Positions 1-9,644 of a stretch of 64,000 nucleotides of DNA are shown here, piece after piece. Under the pieces are notes generated by a model. That model was not told where the DNA came from. It worked only from the letters and a program-made list of their open reading frames with translations, and ran no database searches. Location: the NCBI GenBank assembly GCA_013398615.1, contig VZSR01001685.1, positions 4,557,019-4,621,018 on the forward strand. Reading direction: 5' to 3'. This DNA is from Brachypodius melanocephalos (Eukaryota > Chordata > Aves > Passeriformes > Pycnonotidae). The translations under genes were made by a program, and so were the position numbers. Positions within the stretch are counted from its first letter, which is position 1, and every line of letters begins with the position of its first letter.

Positions 1-1249
1 AACAGTCTTAGGTTTACTTAGGCAATACCAGAACTCTGTGCACACTAGTCTACTAATCAGTGTAAACAGGGAAAAAGCCCCAAATTCTGCTTATTTTGTT
101 TTGAGAGAGCCACACCAAAGCTCTACCTACCACTCTACAGAGTGAGTTCACCTTCATACCATGCTGTGCCTACCCAAATTGTAGCAGTCACCCACTTTCA
201 CTGAATAAAATGGTGCTTTATTTGTAAAGATGTAAATAAAGCTCTCTTTGTTCATGAAAGATCCCTATTCTTTTCAGCAAAAGGCATGATCTCATCATTC
301 TGATATAATTGTCCCATTAATTGCATGAAAAGAAACTTTGCATTGCCACAGCTCAGACAGATCACTCTAGCAGGTGAATTTGAGAGTCTAGAGGGATGTT
401 TACAATCTACCTCATCAGCAGGAAGAAGAATATGTGTCATTTAGCTATTCCATAAGAGTGAGAAAGAAAGTAAAATCAGCATGGGGCTAAGCTGACATCG
501 AGATGCCATTCAGGGTATCCAGACCCAACAATGTCTCAGCCTCATAATAAGCCTTTTACAATCAGTTGGCCCTCAGCTGCATTGCAAAATTCCATTTCAG
601 AAAGGGATTAAAGATATCTTTTAGTCAGGAACATTCCATTGCACCTTCATGAACACCCATTTACATTAATGGTTGGTGGTGATATTTTCTGCTGCATGGT
701 CGGTCCTCTTTAAGTTCTGCAAAGATATACTTCATGTAGATTTTCGATCAATTGCAGGGTTTTGGTTAAAAAATGTTTAGATTTGTAAACCACAGCAAGG
801 ACAATTTCAGAAAGAAAATATTATTAAAGTTTGGGGGTTTTTGTTTTTGTTTGGTTTTTTGGTTTTGGGGTTTTTTTTTAAGAAGAAAACATTATGGTCA
901 TACAATAAATAAATTTCTCTGTTGTAATAGAGTACCATTCAATACAGATTTTTGAGCTACAGGATTTTTTTCAGCTCACTCTTCCTTCAAGAGTTCTAAA
1001 CAAAGTGAATAAAAGGTGATCAGACACAATAGCTATATGAAAGAAAAATCCTTTCTTTCAGATGCATCTCAGTAAGTAGTCTCAGCAACTTAACACTCAC
1101 TCTTGAACTGACATAGTACTTAAGTCATTTCTAAAACAAACATTACAAGAGTCAGCTACAATAGATACGGTGTTACCCTTCAGTGCTTTGAGAGTTTCAA
1201 TTTATTGAGACTGACAATTACAGAAGCTGGATGCTGAAATAGCAGTACT
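1..1249. other. Non-coding DNA, no gene seen
   Basis: AT-rich with a T/G-rich low-complexity patch near 830-890. No supported exon on either strand. It may hold the distal 3' UTR of the downstream transcript. Confidence 0.6.
217..222 (-). terminator. Candidate poly(A) signal for the unassigned transcript
   Basis: TTTATT on the plus strand gives AATAAA on the minus strand, about 1.6 kb beyond the stop of candidate exon h. It is plausible but unproven; such hexamers are frequent in AT-rich DNA. Confidence 0.25.
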
Positions 1250-1398
1250 GATCCGGGGAAGTGGTGGAGTCACCATCCGTGGATGTGTTTAAAAAAAAGA
1301 CTGGATGTGGCACTCAGTGCCATGGTTTAGTTGAGGTGTTAAGGTTGGGTTGGACTCGATGATCTTGAAGGTCTCTTCCAACCCAGTGATTCTGTGAC
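1250..1398 (+). mobile_element. CR1 LINE 3' fragment
   Basis: It holds the recognisable CR1 3' stretch (gtggtggagtcaccatcc..., gactggatgtggcactcagt, ggttggactcgatgatcttg) and ends with a diverged gattctgtga. It is about 150 bp, 5'-truncated as usual for CR1, in plus orientation. Confidence 0.85.
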
Positions 1399-1805
1399 CT
1401 GGCTGCAAGAACGCTGCATTAAGCAGCCAGCATGTTCTCCAACTCCCACTAGGAAGACCAAAGTCCTTGTAAGAATACACTGTTCTTGGTGATTAAAGCC
1501 AGAAGTTCAGGAATGTGGAGTTACAAGATTAGACCTGTACCCTAAGTACTACAGAAGGCAAGACCAAGTAAAACTCTCTCCACTATATGTCCTTCTGTTC
1601 TCCCAGTTGAATATCGTGGTGCACACTGACCCTATGCCAGAACAAGTCAACAACTTTTCACCTTTCCTCCAGCTCATCCTCTCATGTCCCTAGGACTGCA
1701 GTTCCACTCCTGCACTCACATCACTGCTACTTGGATTTCACTTAAAATATCCAGTTTGCCTTTTTTGTTTCAGAGTTTGTGTCTGACTCCACATGTATGG
1801 CTGTT

Positions 1806-1908
1806 TTATCTGCTACTGAGCATGACCTCTTGGATTTTGGGACTGAGGACAAATACAGCTTCATCTTCAAAAGGAAGATCCATTTCAGAGACCGTATACC
1901 AGTCTGAC
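1806..1908 (-). CDS. Candidate alternative 3' exon h
   Basis: This block has 103 coding nt to a TAA stop. The acceptor catctctagcag matches the phase of exon f. It encodes SDWYTVSEMDLPFEDEAVFV and ends QEVMLSSR. Its acidic, hydrophobic pattern resembles exon f. The 3' UTR would run toward an AATAAA at 222-217. Confidence 0.35.
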
Positions 1909-2214
1909 CTGCTAGAGATGAGGTCTATCATATTAACATAGAAAATGGACCTCATCCTATCCCCAGATAAACAAGTAAGGCAAATTCTTGGCAAGAGGAA
2001 CCATAAATTGCCTCTTTTAGATATCATTATTTATAAAGTTTCATATCCTGAGATATATTAACTAGGCTGAGCACTGTGGAGTTCTTCCTCTGCAGAGAGG
2101 AAGTATGGCCTCCCACACCAATAAGCCCTCAACTCATGCATCTCAATGAACAAATGCTTTAGCAACTCCCACATTACCACATTAACTCAAAAGCATCTTA
2201 GGACAACCTTCATG

Positions 2215-2335
2215 TTAGCATTTCAGCATATATGGATTGGATTCCTGAGAGAGCAGGTTTTCAAGAACAGCAGTGCGCTCCGGGACATTGACAGACCCCC
2301 ACAGTCTCTGCCGTTGCTCCTGCAGCAGCTGTTCC
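2215..2335 (-). CDS. Candidate alternative 3' exon g
   Basis: This block has 121 coding nt to a TAA stop. The acceptor caacaaaacag matches the phase of exon f. It encodes REQLLQEQRQRLWGSVNVPE, a Gln/Glu/Arg-rich helix, then LLSQESNPYMLKC. The implied intron is only 66 nt and its pyrimidine tract is poor, so this is less likely than exon h. Confidence 0.3.
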
Positions 2336-2401
2336 CTGTTTTGTTGCAGTTGTGGGATGAGAGCATCTGGATTTCAACCCAATTTCATCAAAGAATGTTA
2401 C

Positions 2402-2547
2402 CTGTAGGGGGGCTGGTCCTTAGGCAGGCTGACAAAGGCATCCTCATACTCAGCATCACCGTTCCAGGCTGGCCTGCTTTCCACTCCAGCATGTCTTTCT
2501 GACTCGAGCAGGCTCTGAATACCGACACCCTGCTCTAAGTCACATGC
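2402..2547 (-). CDS. Candidate alternative or separate 3' exon f
   Basis: This 146-nt block runs phase 0 to 2, with acceptor tcccttctacag and donor ACAG|gtaaca. It encodes CDLEQGVGIQSLLESERHAG and WNGDAEYEDAFVSLPKDQPP. If the donor is ignored, the reading stops at TAA immediately after it (PPYR). Its acceptor phase does not connect to the stop-terminated exon e, so it belongs to an alternative transcript or another gene. Confidence 0.5.
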
Positions 2548-2687
2548 CTGTAGAAGGGAGCAGATCAGCAGCACGGGTGGCTCCTGGCTGTGGAAGTGTC
2601 AGAAGCAGCTTTTGCAGGGTGAGGGGTGCCTACAAGACCCCCACCCCTGCAGCAGATATGCTTCCTTCCACCCAAGTTTTGGAATAA

Positions 2688-2806
2688 CTAATTTATCTCA
2701 AGAAACTCCTCCAGCTCAGAAGAGGTTACAACCTCCAGCCGCCTGTCATCGCCCTTCTGCTTGAGATTATCTGCTGGAGGGGCTCTTATTACAAATGTTC
2801 CACAAT
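2688..2806 (-). CDS. Unassigned gene, terminal exon e
   Basis: This exon has 119 coding nt and starts in phase 1 after an acceptor (aaggcaacag) behind a long T-rich tract. It encodes CGTFVIRAPPADNLKQKGDD then RRLEVVTSSELEEFLEIN and a TAG stop. No good donor lies before the stop. The only candidates, GAG|gttgta and TTT|gtaata, are weak. Confidence 0.7.
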
Positions 2807-5062
2807 CTGTTGCCTTCAAAAAGAACCAAGTTAACTTAAAAAGAAAAAAAAAAGTCTTTTCAACCTAACTCATTTTGACAGACAAGTTAGAAAATGACAA
2901 CATGCACAACGAACAGATCTGAGATGATGATAATCACCAGCTGAAAAGATGGTGACAAGCAGCTGAGGGGCAGTTACATCTTCTGAAAACATAGCAAGAT
3001 CCAGGCAGTAACTTCTGCCCACGACTTGATTAAATGACAGTTTTGTCTTCTAAAACACAGCTTATTTTCTATACATTGCTAGAATAAAGAAAAATAACTT
3101 CTCATCGGTGTAGCTCAAGCTAACATCTTCTACTTAATCCACCAAGAACACTCCTTCTGCACAGCCAAGTGTTAAAGTATACAAAGTCTCTTCTCAAAAT
3201 CTTTTTTTAAGGACCTGTCAGCTTCCTTACCTTCAATGAATCAACAGTTTTCTATTTGTCTCATTCTATACCCAGCCAAAAAAAAGCTGGTTCATTTTTC
3301 ATGTTACAAATGCAAGCTCTGTGTTAGTATACAAATTTCTCTTTCATTTTACACTCATATGTGCTTTTGCGATGACACAAAATAAATTTCATCTTTCTAC
3401 AGAAGAGTGAATAAGGAACTTCATGCCATTAGAAAAACTCCATGATAACCTCCTCACTGAAGTGGTGCAGGAGAATCTCACCTAGACCCTTCCTAGGAGG
3501 GTAACATCATACTGCAGCATAGCTGTTTTCATGTCTGCTGATGCTAGTGATTATTCTTCTTGTGAGTAATCCTGTATTGCTACAGCAGTTCTGGGAAGCC
3601 TCAACTCTTCTGGCAGGGGGGTGTCCTGTTTGTTTGGAGGGGTTTTTTTTAAAACTCAAACATCTTTTCATGTTTGCAGCAGTACTGAAAAGCCTGACAG
3701 ACTAGTTCCACACAAGCCACACAGGGATGCCTGGAGCTTTGGCAGTAATTCCTCTGAGGACTCCAGGGGTGATCACAATGGAGAGGGGTACACAAAACCA
3801 TAGAGCCTATGCAAGAAATAGGTAGCATATGCAAGAGGCTTTGAAACAACTTCCTAACATACACCAGCTGCCTAACATGGATTCACTGACCCCAGAAAAA
3901 GCTACGGAGTTGTGAAGGAGCAGCAAAAGAGTTTTGAGAATCAAAATACTTGCCTGCATTAAATGGTTTATACAAGTAAATGGTTAGATTAAGCACCAAC
4001 TGTTGCTCTAAGTATTGCAAATGCTTTCAAAATTTCATTCCATCATTTAATTTATTTGATTTTTAAAAGTGCCAAACCTCTTTAATTAGTACTCAACTAC
4101 ACAATATGTTGCTAGTCTGTAAGTCAGAATTGTTTCCAGATGTAAATTTTAGGCTCATGGTTGTGTTTTCACAGTTAAAACCAGGTAAGAATCTTTATCT
4201 CATCATCTCAACAGGTTATGCTCACATCCTGTTCACATACATCTTGCTTTCTGTTTTGTCACAAGAACAATACAGCTCAGACACTTTTTACTACCACTTC
4301 TGTACTTTCACTTAATTCTTTTAGTTTTTTAATTTTTGTAGTATTTCAAAATAATTCAATTTTTAGCTGTTGTCAACAACCAAGTGCATCAAAATTTTCC
4401 TTTCTTCTTTTTGACTGCCTAGAGAAAAAGCTAAGGGGCTGGTGAATATGTAGTTTTAAAATTTAAAACTAAAACCATTAAAAGTTAATGATGTTAGTAG
4501 TTTTCCTCCTCAGTTATTCATACCAATATGCCACATTTACAAGATTGTGAAGTATGTAAGGTAAGCCTTCAAAAGGCATGATTTTGTGAGAGCTTCTTAG
4601 AGGTAACATATGTTTAAACCATTAGAAAATGAACCTAAACAGTTCACTGAAGTTTGTTTTGTCAAGTCACCTCTAGATTTCATTAAATTAATCTTTCCTA
4701 ACAATTTATTTCCCCAACACTCAGCAATACAATTTAGAAAGGAGAGCACATTTGTTCAAGACAGGCTTGGAAGAGAACATAAGGTCCAAATATTCTTGAA
4801 TTTTGAAGTTTACTCCACACTGTTGTCTTCATTTACACTGCAAGAGAAAAATGTGAGAAGCTGTAGCAATATCAAAATGAGGAGGACTTTTTAATACTTT
4901 GCCTTTGTTCCCAGTGTTTCCTGTAGAGAAAATAAATCAAGAAACCACTCCAGTACCAAACACTGCAACGAAAATGTAAAACCCACAAAGCAATACTAAA
5001 ATTTCCTAAAACCTACAGTACAGATTGTCAGACAATCCACAGGGTGACACATCATGATTTAC
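2807..5062. other. Intron between exons e and d of the unassigned gene
   Basis: Nothing recognised. Short ORFs on both strands lack splice sites or protein-like composition. Confidence 0.55.
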
Positions 5063-5207
5063 CTGAAAGGTGGGTTAAATTAGAAGCCTTTATTGTTTTG
5101 GCATTGCCTTCACTTTCTGTGGAGGTCCTGATCTCCAAACATTGATAGATAGCATCCACAGGAACAAATTGAAGCTCTGAGCTGATTTTCACACAATTGC
5201 TGAAAAC
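5063..5207 (-). CDS. Unassigned gene, exon d
   Basis: This 145-nt exon runs phase 0 to 1, with acceptor ctttatcttacag and donor TCAG|gtaaat. It encodes VFSNCVKISSELQFVPVDAI and YQCLEIRTSTESEGNAKTIK. The frame has no stops over 48 codons, while both other frames do. Confidence 0.75.
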
Positions 5208-7162
5208 CTGTAAGATAAAGGTGAAGAACCACTGAAGAAGAGATTACTGAGATAGAAAAAAAAATCTGCAATATGAGGGCACAAGATATTTCTTTCTGAA
5301 TACATAAATTCCACTTGCCTAGCTGTCATCCTTTACTATGAACCAACTTTCAAAGACTATTTCTCTCTAGTACTCATGAGTCATTTTCTAACATCACATC
5401 TTTGGCAGCTTGAAGCATTTTGAAAGTGGAAAGCAAATAAAATTGCTTTTAATGCACTCATAAGAGGGTACTTCAGGTTTTTTAAAAGCCATTTTTTCTC
5501 TATCTTTTAGCTGCTAGGAGGCTTTAAATGGGACCCCTGTAGGTTTTTGTCTGTAAACCATACGAGAGCATAAAAGCTTGGAAAACTTGCAGAGATTCTG
5601 AAGCAGGTTCACACAGCTTCATTGAAACTGTGTGTGGTTTTGAAGCTCACCAGGGCTCTACTCACCAGGAACCATTTAAAATTGCCAACTTATGAAGCAG
5701 ATTTAAAACTCATAAAGGATTATGATGAAAACCTAAGACTTATTTTGTAGACTTCCAGCTTGAAAGAAAAAAAAAATTCTGTAAATAGGGAGGAATGGGG
5801 TTTCATTCTTGAAAGGTTTTGGGGTATTGTTTCTTTGAAAACACATACAGGAGCCTGAAAAGGGGATCAGAATAACCTCTGTAAACACAACCTGAATTAA
5901 CCTGCATCCAAGTGATTTACCTGTACCAAAAGAATCAAACTGATCAATCCAATATACCAACACATGGTGGCTCAACTATCCTAAAGCACTTGCAGGACAG
6001 TTACAATCAAAATGTGCCAAATCTTTCCGTCTTTGGAGATGACTCTTCTCAACCCACTTTACTCTCAATCAGAACAGCCAGCAAGAAAAGAAGGCTTGGA
6101 AAACCACCTTAAATACCATGAGAAATGAGAAACTACTTTCATTTATACGAAGAATCAGTCAAAGAAAATTTCATGACTCATACCATTCTCTATTTTGTAT
6201 TGTAAGGTTTATCAGGACTTGCTGCTGCAAAAGAAAATGGAAAAGTGTTGGCTTGAATGGTACAGGAGACATGAAAATTTATCACAATAGGGTCTAATAT
6301 AGTATTTTCTTCTTTCTGTACGTATACAGTCATCTTTGAAGGCTCTGAAAGTCCTGTGAGCAAAGATTGCCAGACTGGGTTTTTACTTCAGTCAACACAG
6401 AAACTCTAGATCCCAAGAAGTTATTGGACAGAAATGAAATTGCTTTTCATGTTTTCTGATGGCAGCAGTGCAGTGGAGGATGTTCATTAAATTTGTTGTG
6501 GGACTGATTTTTTCCACTAGTGGTTGCTTTTGCCTTTTATATTCATTACTTATAAAATTTATATTAATTGATATTAAAGAATACTCAACAGTCCTGTTGA
6601 TTTCAGATTAAACATTCAACACAACAGCAGCTGTGCAATGCCAGGAAATCAATGTCACTTTTCACTGGGGTCATAAAGAACAGGGGATTGTTCATAGATG
6701 CTTATTTTTCCATAATGACAACCAGCCATGGAATTAATTCCTAACTTGGGAAGGTCTATTTAACAACTCTTCTGCTAATACATAATACACCAAAAGCTGC
6801 TGACATTTTTTTCCTACTTGACTTGGAATCCATCGGCTCACACCAAATGACCAAAATCTGTAATTTACCAGCCCTTCCACAAGAGCAGGAGGAAATAGAG
6901 ATCAGCAGTTTCTGAAGTCCTTACACTAGCTGAGGTTTTTAAGAGCTTCCAGAGGTACAAAGGAGAATGTTCAAACCTTGAAGAGGATGCCAAAACATTT
7001 ATCCCTGCCTATTTGGAAGGGACAGAGGTCCTGACCTCAAATGTAGGGGCAGGAAGCAAAACACACTGACTAGGTGCTTAAAAGATTGTTGCCAAAGGAA
7101 GTTCCAGTACAGACCTTGTGTGTACACGTGTAGCAACCTTCAGTGCTTCAAAAGATGCTAGA

Positions 7163-7262
7163 GAGGGAAGGGAAGGGGAAGGGAAAGGGAAAGGGAAAGG
7201 GAAAGGGAAAGGGAAAGGGAAAGGGAAAGGGAAAGGGAAAGGGAAAGGGAAAGGAAGGGAAA
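7163..7262 (+). repeat. (GGGAAA)n purine microsatellite
   Basis: About 100 bp of pure purine on the plus strand, mostly perfect GGGAAA hexamers (about 7180-7252) with GGGAA variants at the edges. It produces meaningless GKGKGK and FPFPFP reading frames. It lies in the intron between exons c and d of the unassigned gene. Confidence 0.97.
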
Positions 7263-7717
7263 TTTCTTCCTGGATCTTAAGGATAAGTAGCAATTTTCAA
7301 GCACGGCATCAATACAGCGAAATTGTAATGTAAACAGATACTCAAGTAGTCTGTTAAAAAAAAAGTGAGGAAGAGGAGGGAGAGAGGTACTATTCAAGTA
7401 CTACTCAAAGACAGTAAAGTCTGGAAGAGCACAGCCCATGTCTGGCATCTCAGTATTTCTTTTCCACTAGACCAGTTCGAAGAAAATCCCTGCAAAGAAG
7501 CTTTCATAAGATGGCATTTTTGTGATTCAGTATAGCACCAATATTCCTTTTGAGTTTTATAACTGTTCCTAGAACATTCTTGGCAATGAATTTAAACTTT
7601 TTGAAAGAGGTCGCATTTCACTGTAAATGGTTATCTGGTATTCACAACACAAAATAAGCATTTGAATATTTATTGTGAGCACATTGCATTTTAGGGAGAA
7701 CACACAAAGATTCTTAC

Positions 7718-7770
7718 CACAATTATCTTGTTCCAGCTTTAATATATTAGCTGTCACCTCTTTAATGGAT
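7718..7770 (-). other. Exon-like block not compatible with its neighbours
   Basis: These 53 nt lie between a good acceptor (ctttctcacaag) and donor (TGTG|gtaaga). They are open in one frame (SIKEVTANILKLEQDNC, phase 2 to 1). The flanking exons c and d join each other directly in phase 0, so including this block would break the frame. It may be a cryptic or regulatory exon, or chance. Confidence 0.3.
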
Positions 7771-8220
7771 CTTGTGAGAAAGGAAAGTTTCTTTCTTTAA
7801 CTCTCTTTTCCCCCTGAACGCAATTACCACCTCATTCAGAGCTCTTTGTGTCCACCTAATCTCTCTGATTATGTCTCTGACACCACCACAATGCTACATG
7901 ACTGACATACCTGACAGCTGTGACTAGTGACAGAACACTCACAATGCAAACCAGCTCTATGCAGGATGAGTATTACCTACCGCCAGCCTCCCAGAACAAA
8001 CATGGAAGGAAGGTAAAAGGGGTGGGGGGGGGCATTTCACCACCAGCCTAACCCCTACCGATTTTGCCTCCTTTTAGAGCCAAACAGCATTGACAAGCAG
8101 AGCCTCTTTGTACATACCTACCTAATGAACCAATTGTTGGATGAATACAAAAGCACACCCATTAGTATTTTAATTTTTAATTTATAGGGTGGAAAATGCA
8201 TGTTTGGAGACCTGACTTAC

Positions 8221-8353
8221 AAGCAGGACTTGATGGATCATTTTGTCTCGCTCCAGCCTTTTTATGCTTCTCTGGGTCAGAACTCCCAGCTGGTGCTCAA
8301 CTGTCAGATTTAGGCAGGTGCCTATAGATGAGAGTCTGGGAGGAAAGACATAC
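8221..8353 (-). CDS. Unassigned gene, exon c
   Basis: This 133-nt exon runs phase 2 to 0, with acceptor gacattttcag and a near-consensus donor GCTT|gtaagt. It encodes YVFPPRLSSIGTCLNLTVEH and then QLGVLTQRSIKRLERDKMIH. The other two frames contain stops. It looks like paired amphipathic helices. Confidence 0.7.
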
Positions 8354-8452
8354 CTGAAAATGTCATTCCCAGACAACAAACTGCCCCTGGAATCAAGGAC
8401 AAACTGTCTCAGAATTCAGCATTTTGAGCCATAAAGACAGGAATTGTGTTAC

Positions 8453-8488
8453 AGATAATTGCCAAGTACAATGGCAGTGATGAACACA
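8453..8488 (-). CDS. Unassigned gene, exon b (36 nt)
   Basis: This small in-frame exon runs phase 2 to 2, with acceptor tttttcctgattag and donor ATCT|gtaaca. It encodes VFITAIVLGNYL. It is short, so the call rests on the good pyrimidine tract and on phase agreement with both neighbours. Confidence 0.5.
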
Positions 8489-9150
8489 CTAATCAGGAAA
8501 AATATTAGAGTGCTTCATAGAGTCTTATACTTTAAAATTCCATGGTTTGAAGTGGTATTTATACATTAAAAGCTTCGGCTTGTCAGCACTGACTACCATT
8601 TTTCCTCCATGGGGAAAAAAAAAGGTACAAAAATCAAACCAACACTTTCACATAGGAAATGTCTAGAGCCAAAAAGTGTCGCCCAAGCATGCAGTTTTCA
8701 AAGATGATCAGATAATATTTACAGAAAATTAATCCAAGTGCATTATATCCATCTAATTTTACATCTAAAAAGTGCTCATGTAAGACTGTCCTCCAACAGT
8801 CATAGATCAAAAATAAAAGATCCAGGATTGCTTAGGAAAGCTTTGTGGTCAAACACTGTTATTGAAAGTAGAATTTTCATTTTCTACCTTAACTTTCATA
8901 TGCTGCAAGGTAGGTGTATATGCTATCAGTATAGATTTAGCACATTGCATTAAGTTTGAAAAGATTTCAGCAGCAGTTTTAGCAAATTAATAAATTGTCT
9001 AAAGAAAATCCTCTTTTTAATCCACTATGTTCCAGCCTGCAACACTTCTTTATTCTGTAAATAAGAAGTTACCACTCCACGGGAACCTGTAAGGCAGATT
9101 CCATGTTACTTGATGTATCAGTGAACTAATGCAGTGCTCTAAAGGCAAAA

Positions 9151-9172
9151 TATCATTATTATTATTATTATT
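9151..9172 (+). repeat. (ATT)n microsatellite
   Basis: About seven copies of ATT in non-coding DNA upstream of exon b of the unassigned gene. Confidence 0.9.
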
Positions 9173-9550
9173 AAAAGAACATTGAGAAAAATCTTTTCTA
9201 TTGTTAATGTCAAGTCAAATTTTCAAATGGGAAGCTAGAAACAATATTCTACTTAGCTGGCAAATTTGGGGAGAAAATTGGTATGATGCAAACAGTACCA
9301 CTTAAAAAATTAGTAACACCTTTCTCACTGAATATGAGGCATCATGGCAGGCAGGTGGATCCTTCACCCAAATACTTGATGGTTTTCATTCTGATAAAAA
9401 GATGCATATTCTTCATTTATGCTACACAATGAAAACAGTAAGGCATGAATTTCTGTTATCTGGAGGTTTTTTTTAAACAATAACAGAACAGCTGTGACTG
9501 AAAGTCAGGATACTCAATTACAGTACTAGGGACAACTGATATTATGTCAC

Positions 9551-9644
9551 CTGCCCATTCTCTCACTGGCTGCCAAGCCTTCCAAGACTTCCAAAAGTCC
9601 AAGGACTTTTGTTTCCAGAATGCCTTTTCTCATTTCCAAAGATG
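9551..9644 (-). CDS. Unassigned gene, exon a
   Basis: This 94-nt exon runs phase 1 to 2, with acceptor tctatattgcag and donor GCAG|gtgaca. It encodes SLEMRKGILETKVLGLLEVL then EGLAASERMG, strongly helix-like. The frame is limited upstream by a stop six codons before the acceptor. The other two frames are not open through it. Confidence 0.65.

Larger units (their letters stand above)
2688..9644 (-). other. Unassigned minus-strand gene downstream of CEP192 (3' part, five exons)
   Basis: I do not recognise this gene. Five exons (9551-9644, 8453-8488, 8221-8353, 5063-5207, 2688-2806) have acceptor and donor sites, a single open frame each, and junction phases that agree (1-2, 2-2, 2-0, 0-1, 1-stop). 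They give about 158 residues ending in TAG. The first three blocks read as Leu/Ile/Val-rich amphipathic helices, for example KVLGLLEVLEGLAASER and LTVEHQLGVLTQRSIKRLER, suggesting an alpha-helical (HEAT/ARM-like) protein; this is inference. The last two are more polar and acidic, ending SSELEEFLEIN. The 5' end was not found; the first exon starts in phase 1, so at least one exon lies upstream. In human the gene after CEP192 is LDLRAD4 on the same strand, and nothing here resembles it. Confidence 0.65.

Noticed and set aside
2146..2502. 118-codon plus ORF
   Set aside because: It is the reverse strand of candidate exons f and g, which have better splice signals and protein-like sequence.
7078..7397. 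GKGKGK and FPFPFP/SLSLSL reading frames
   Set aside because: They are translations of the GGGAAA microsatellite in different frames.
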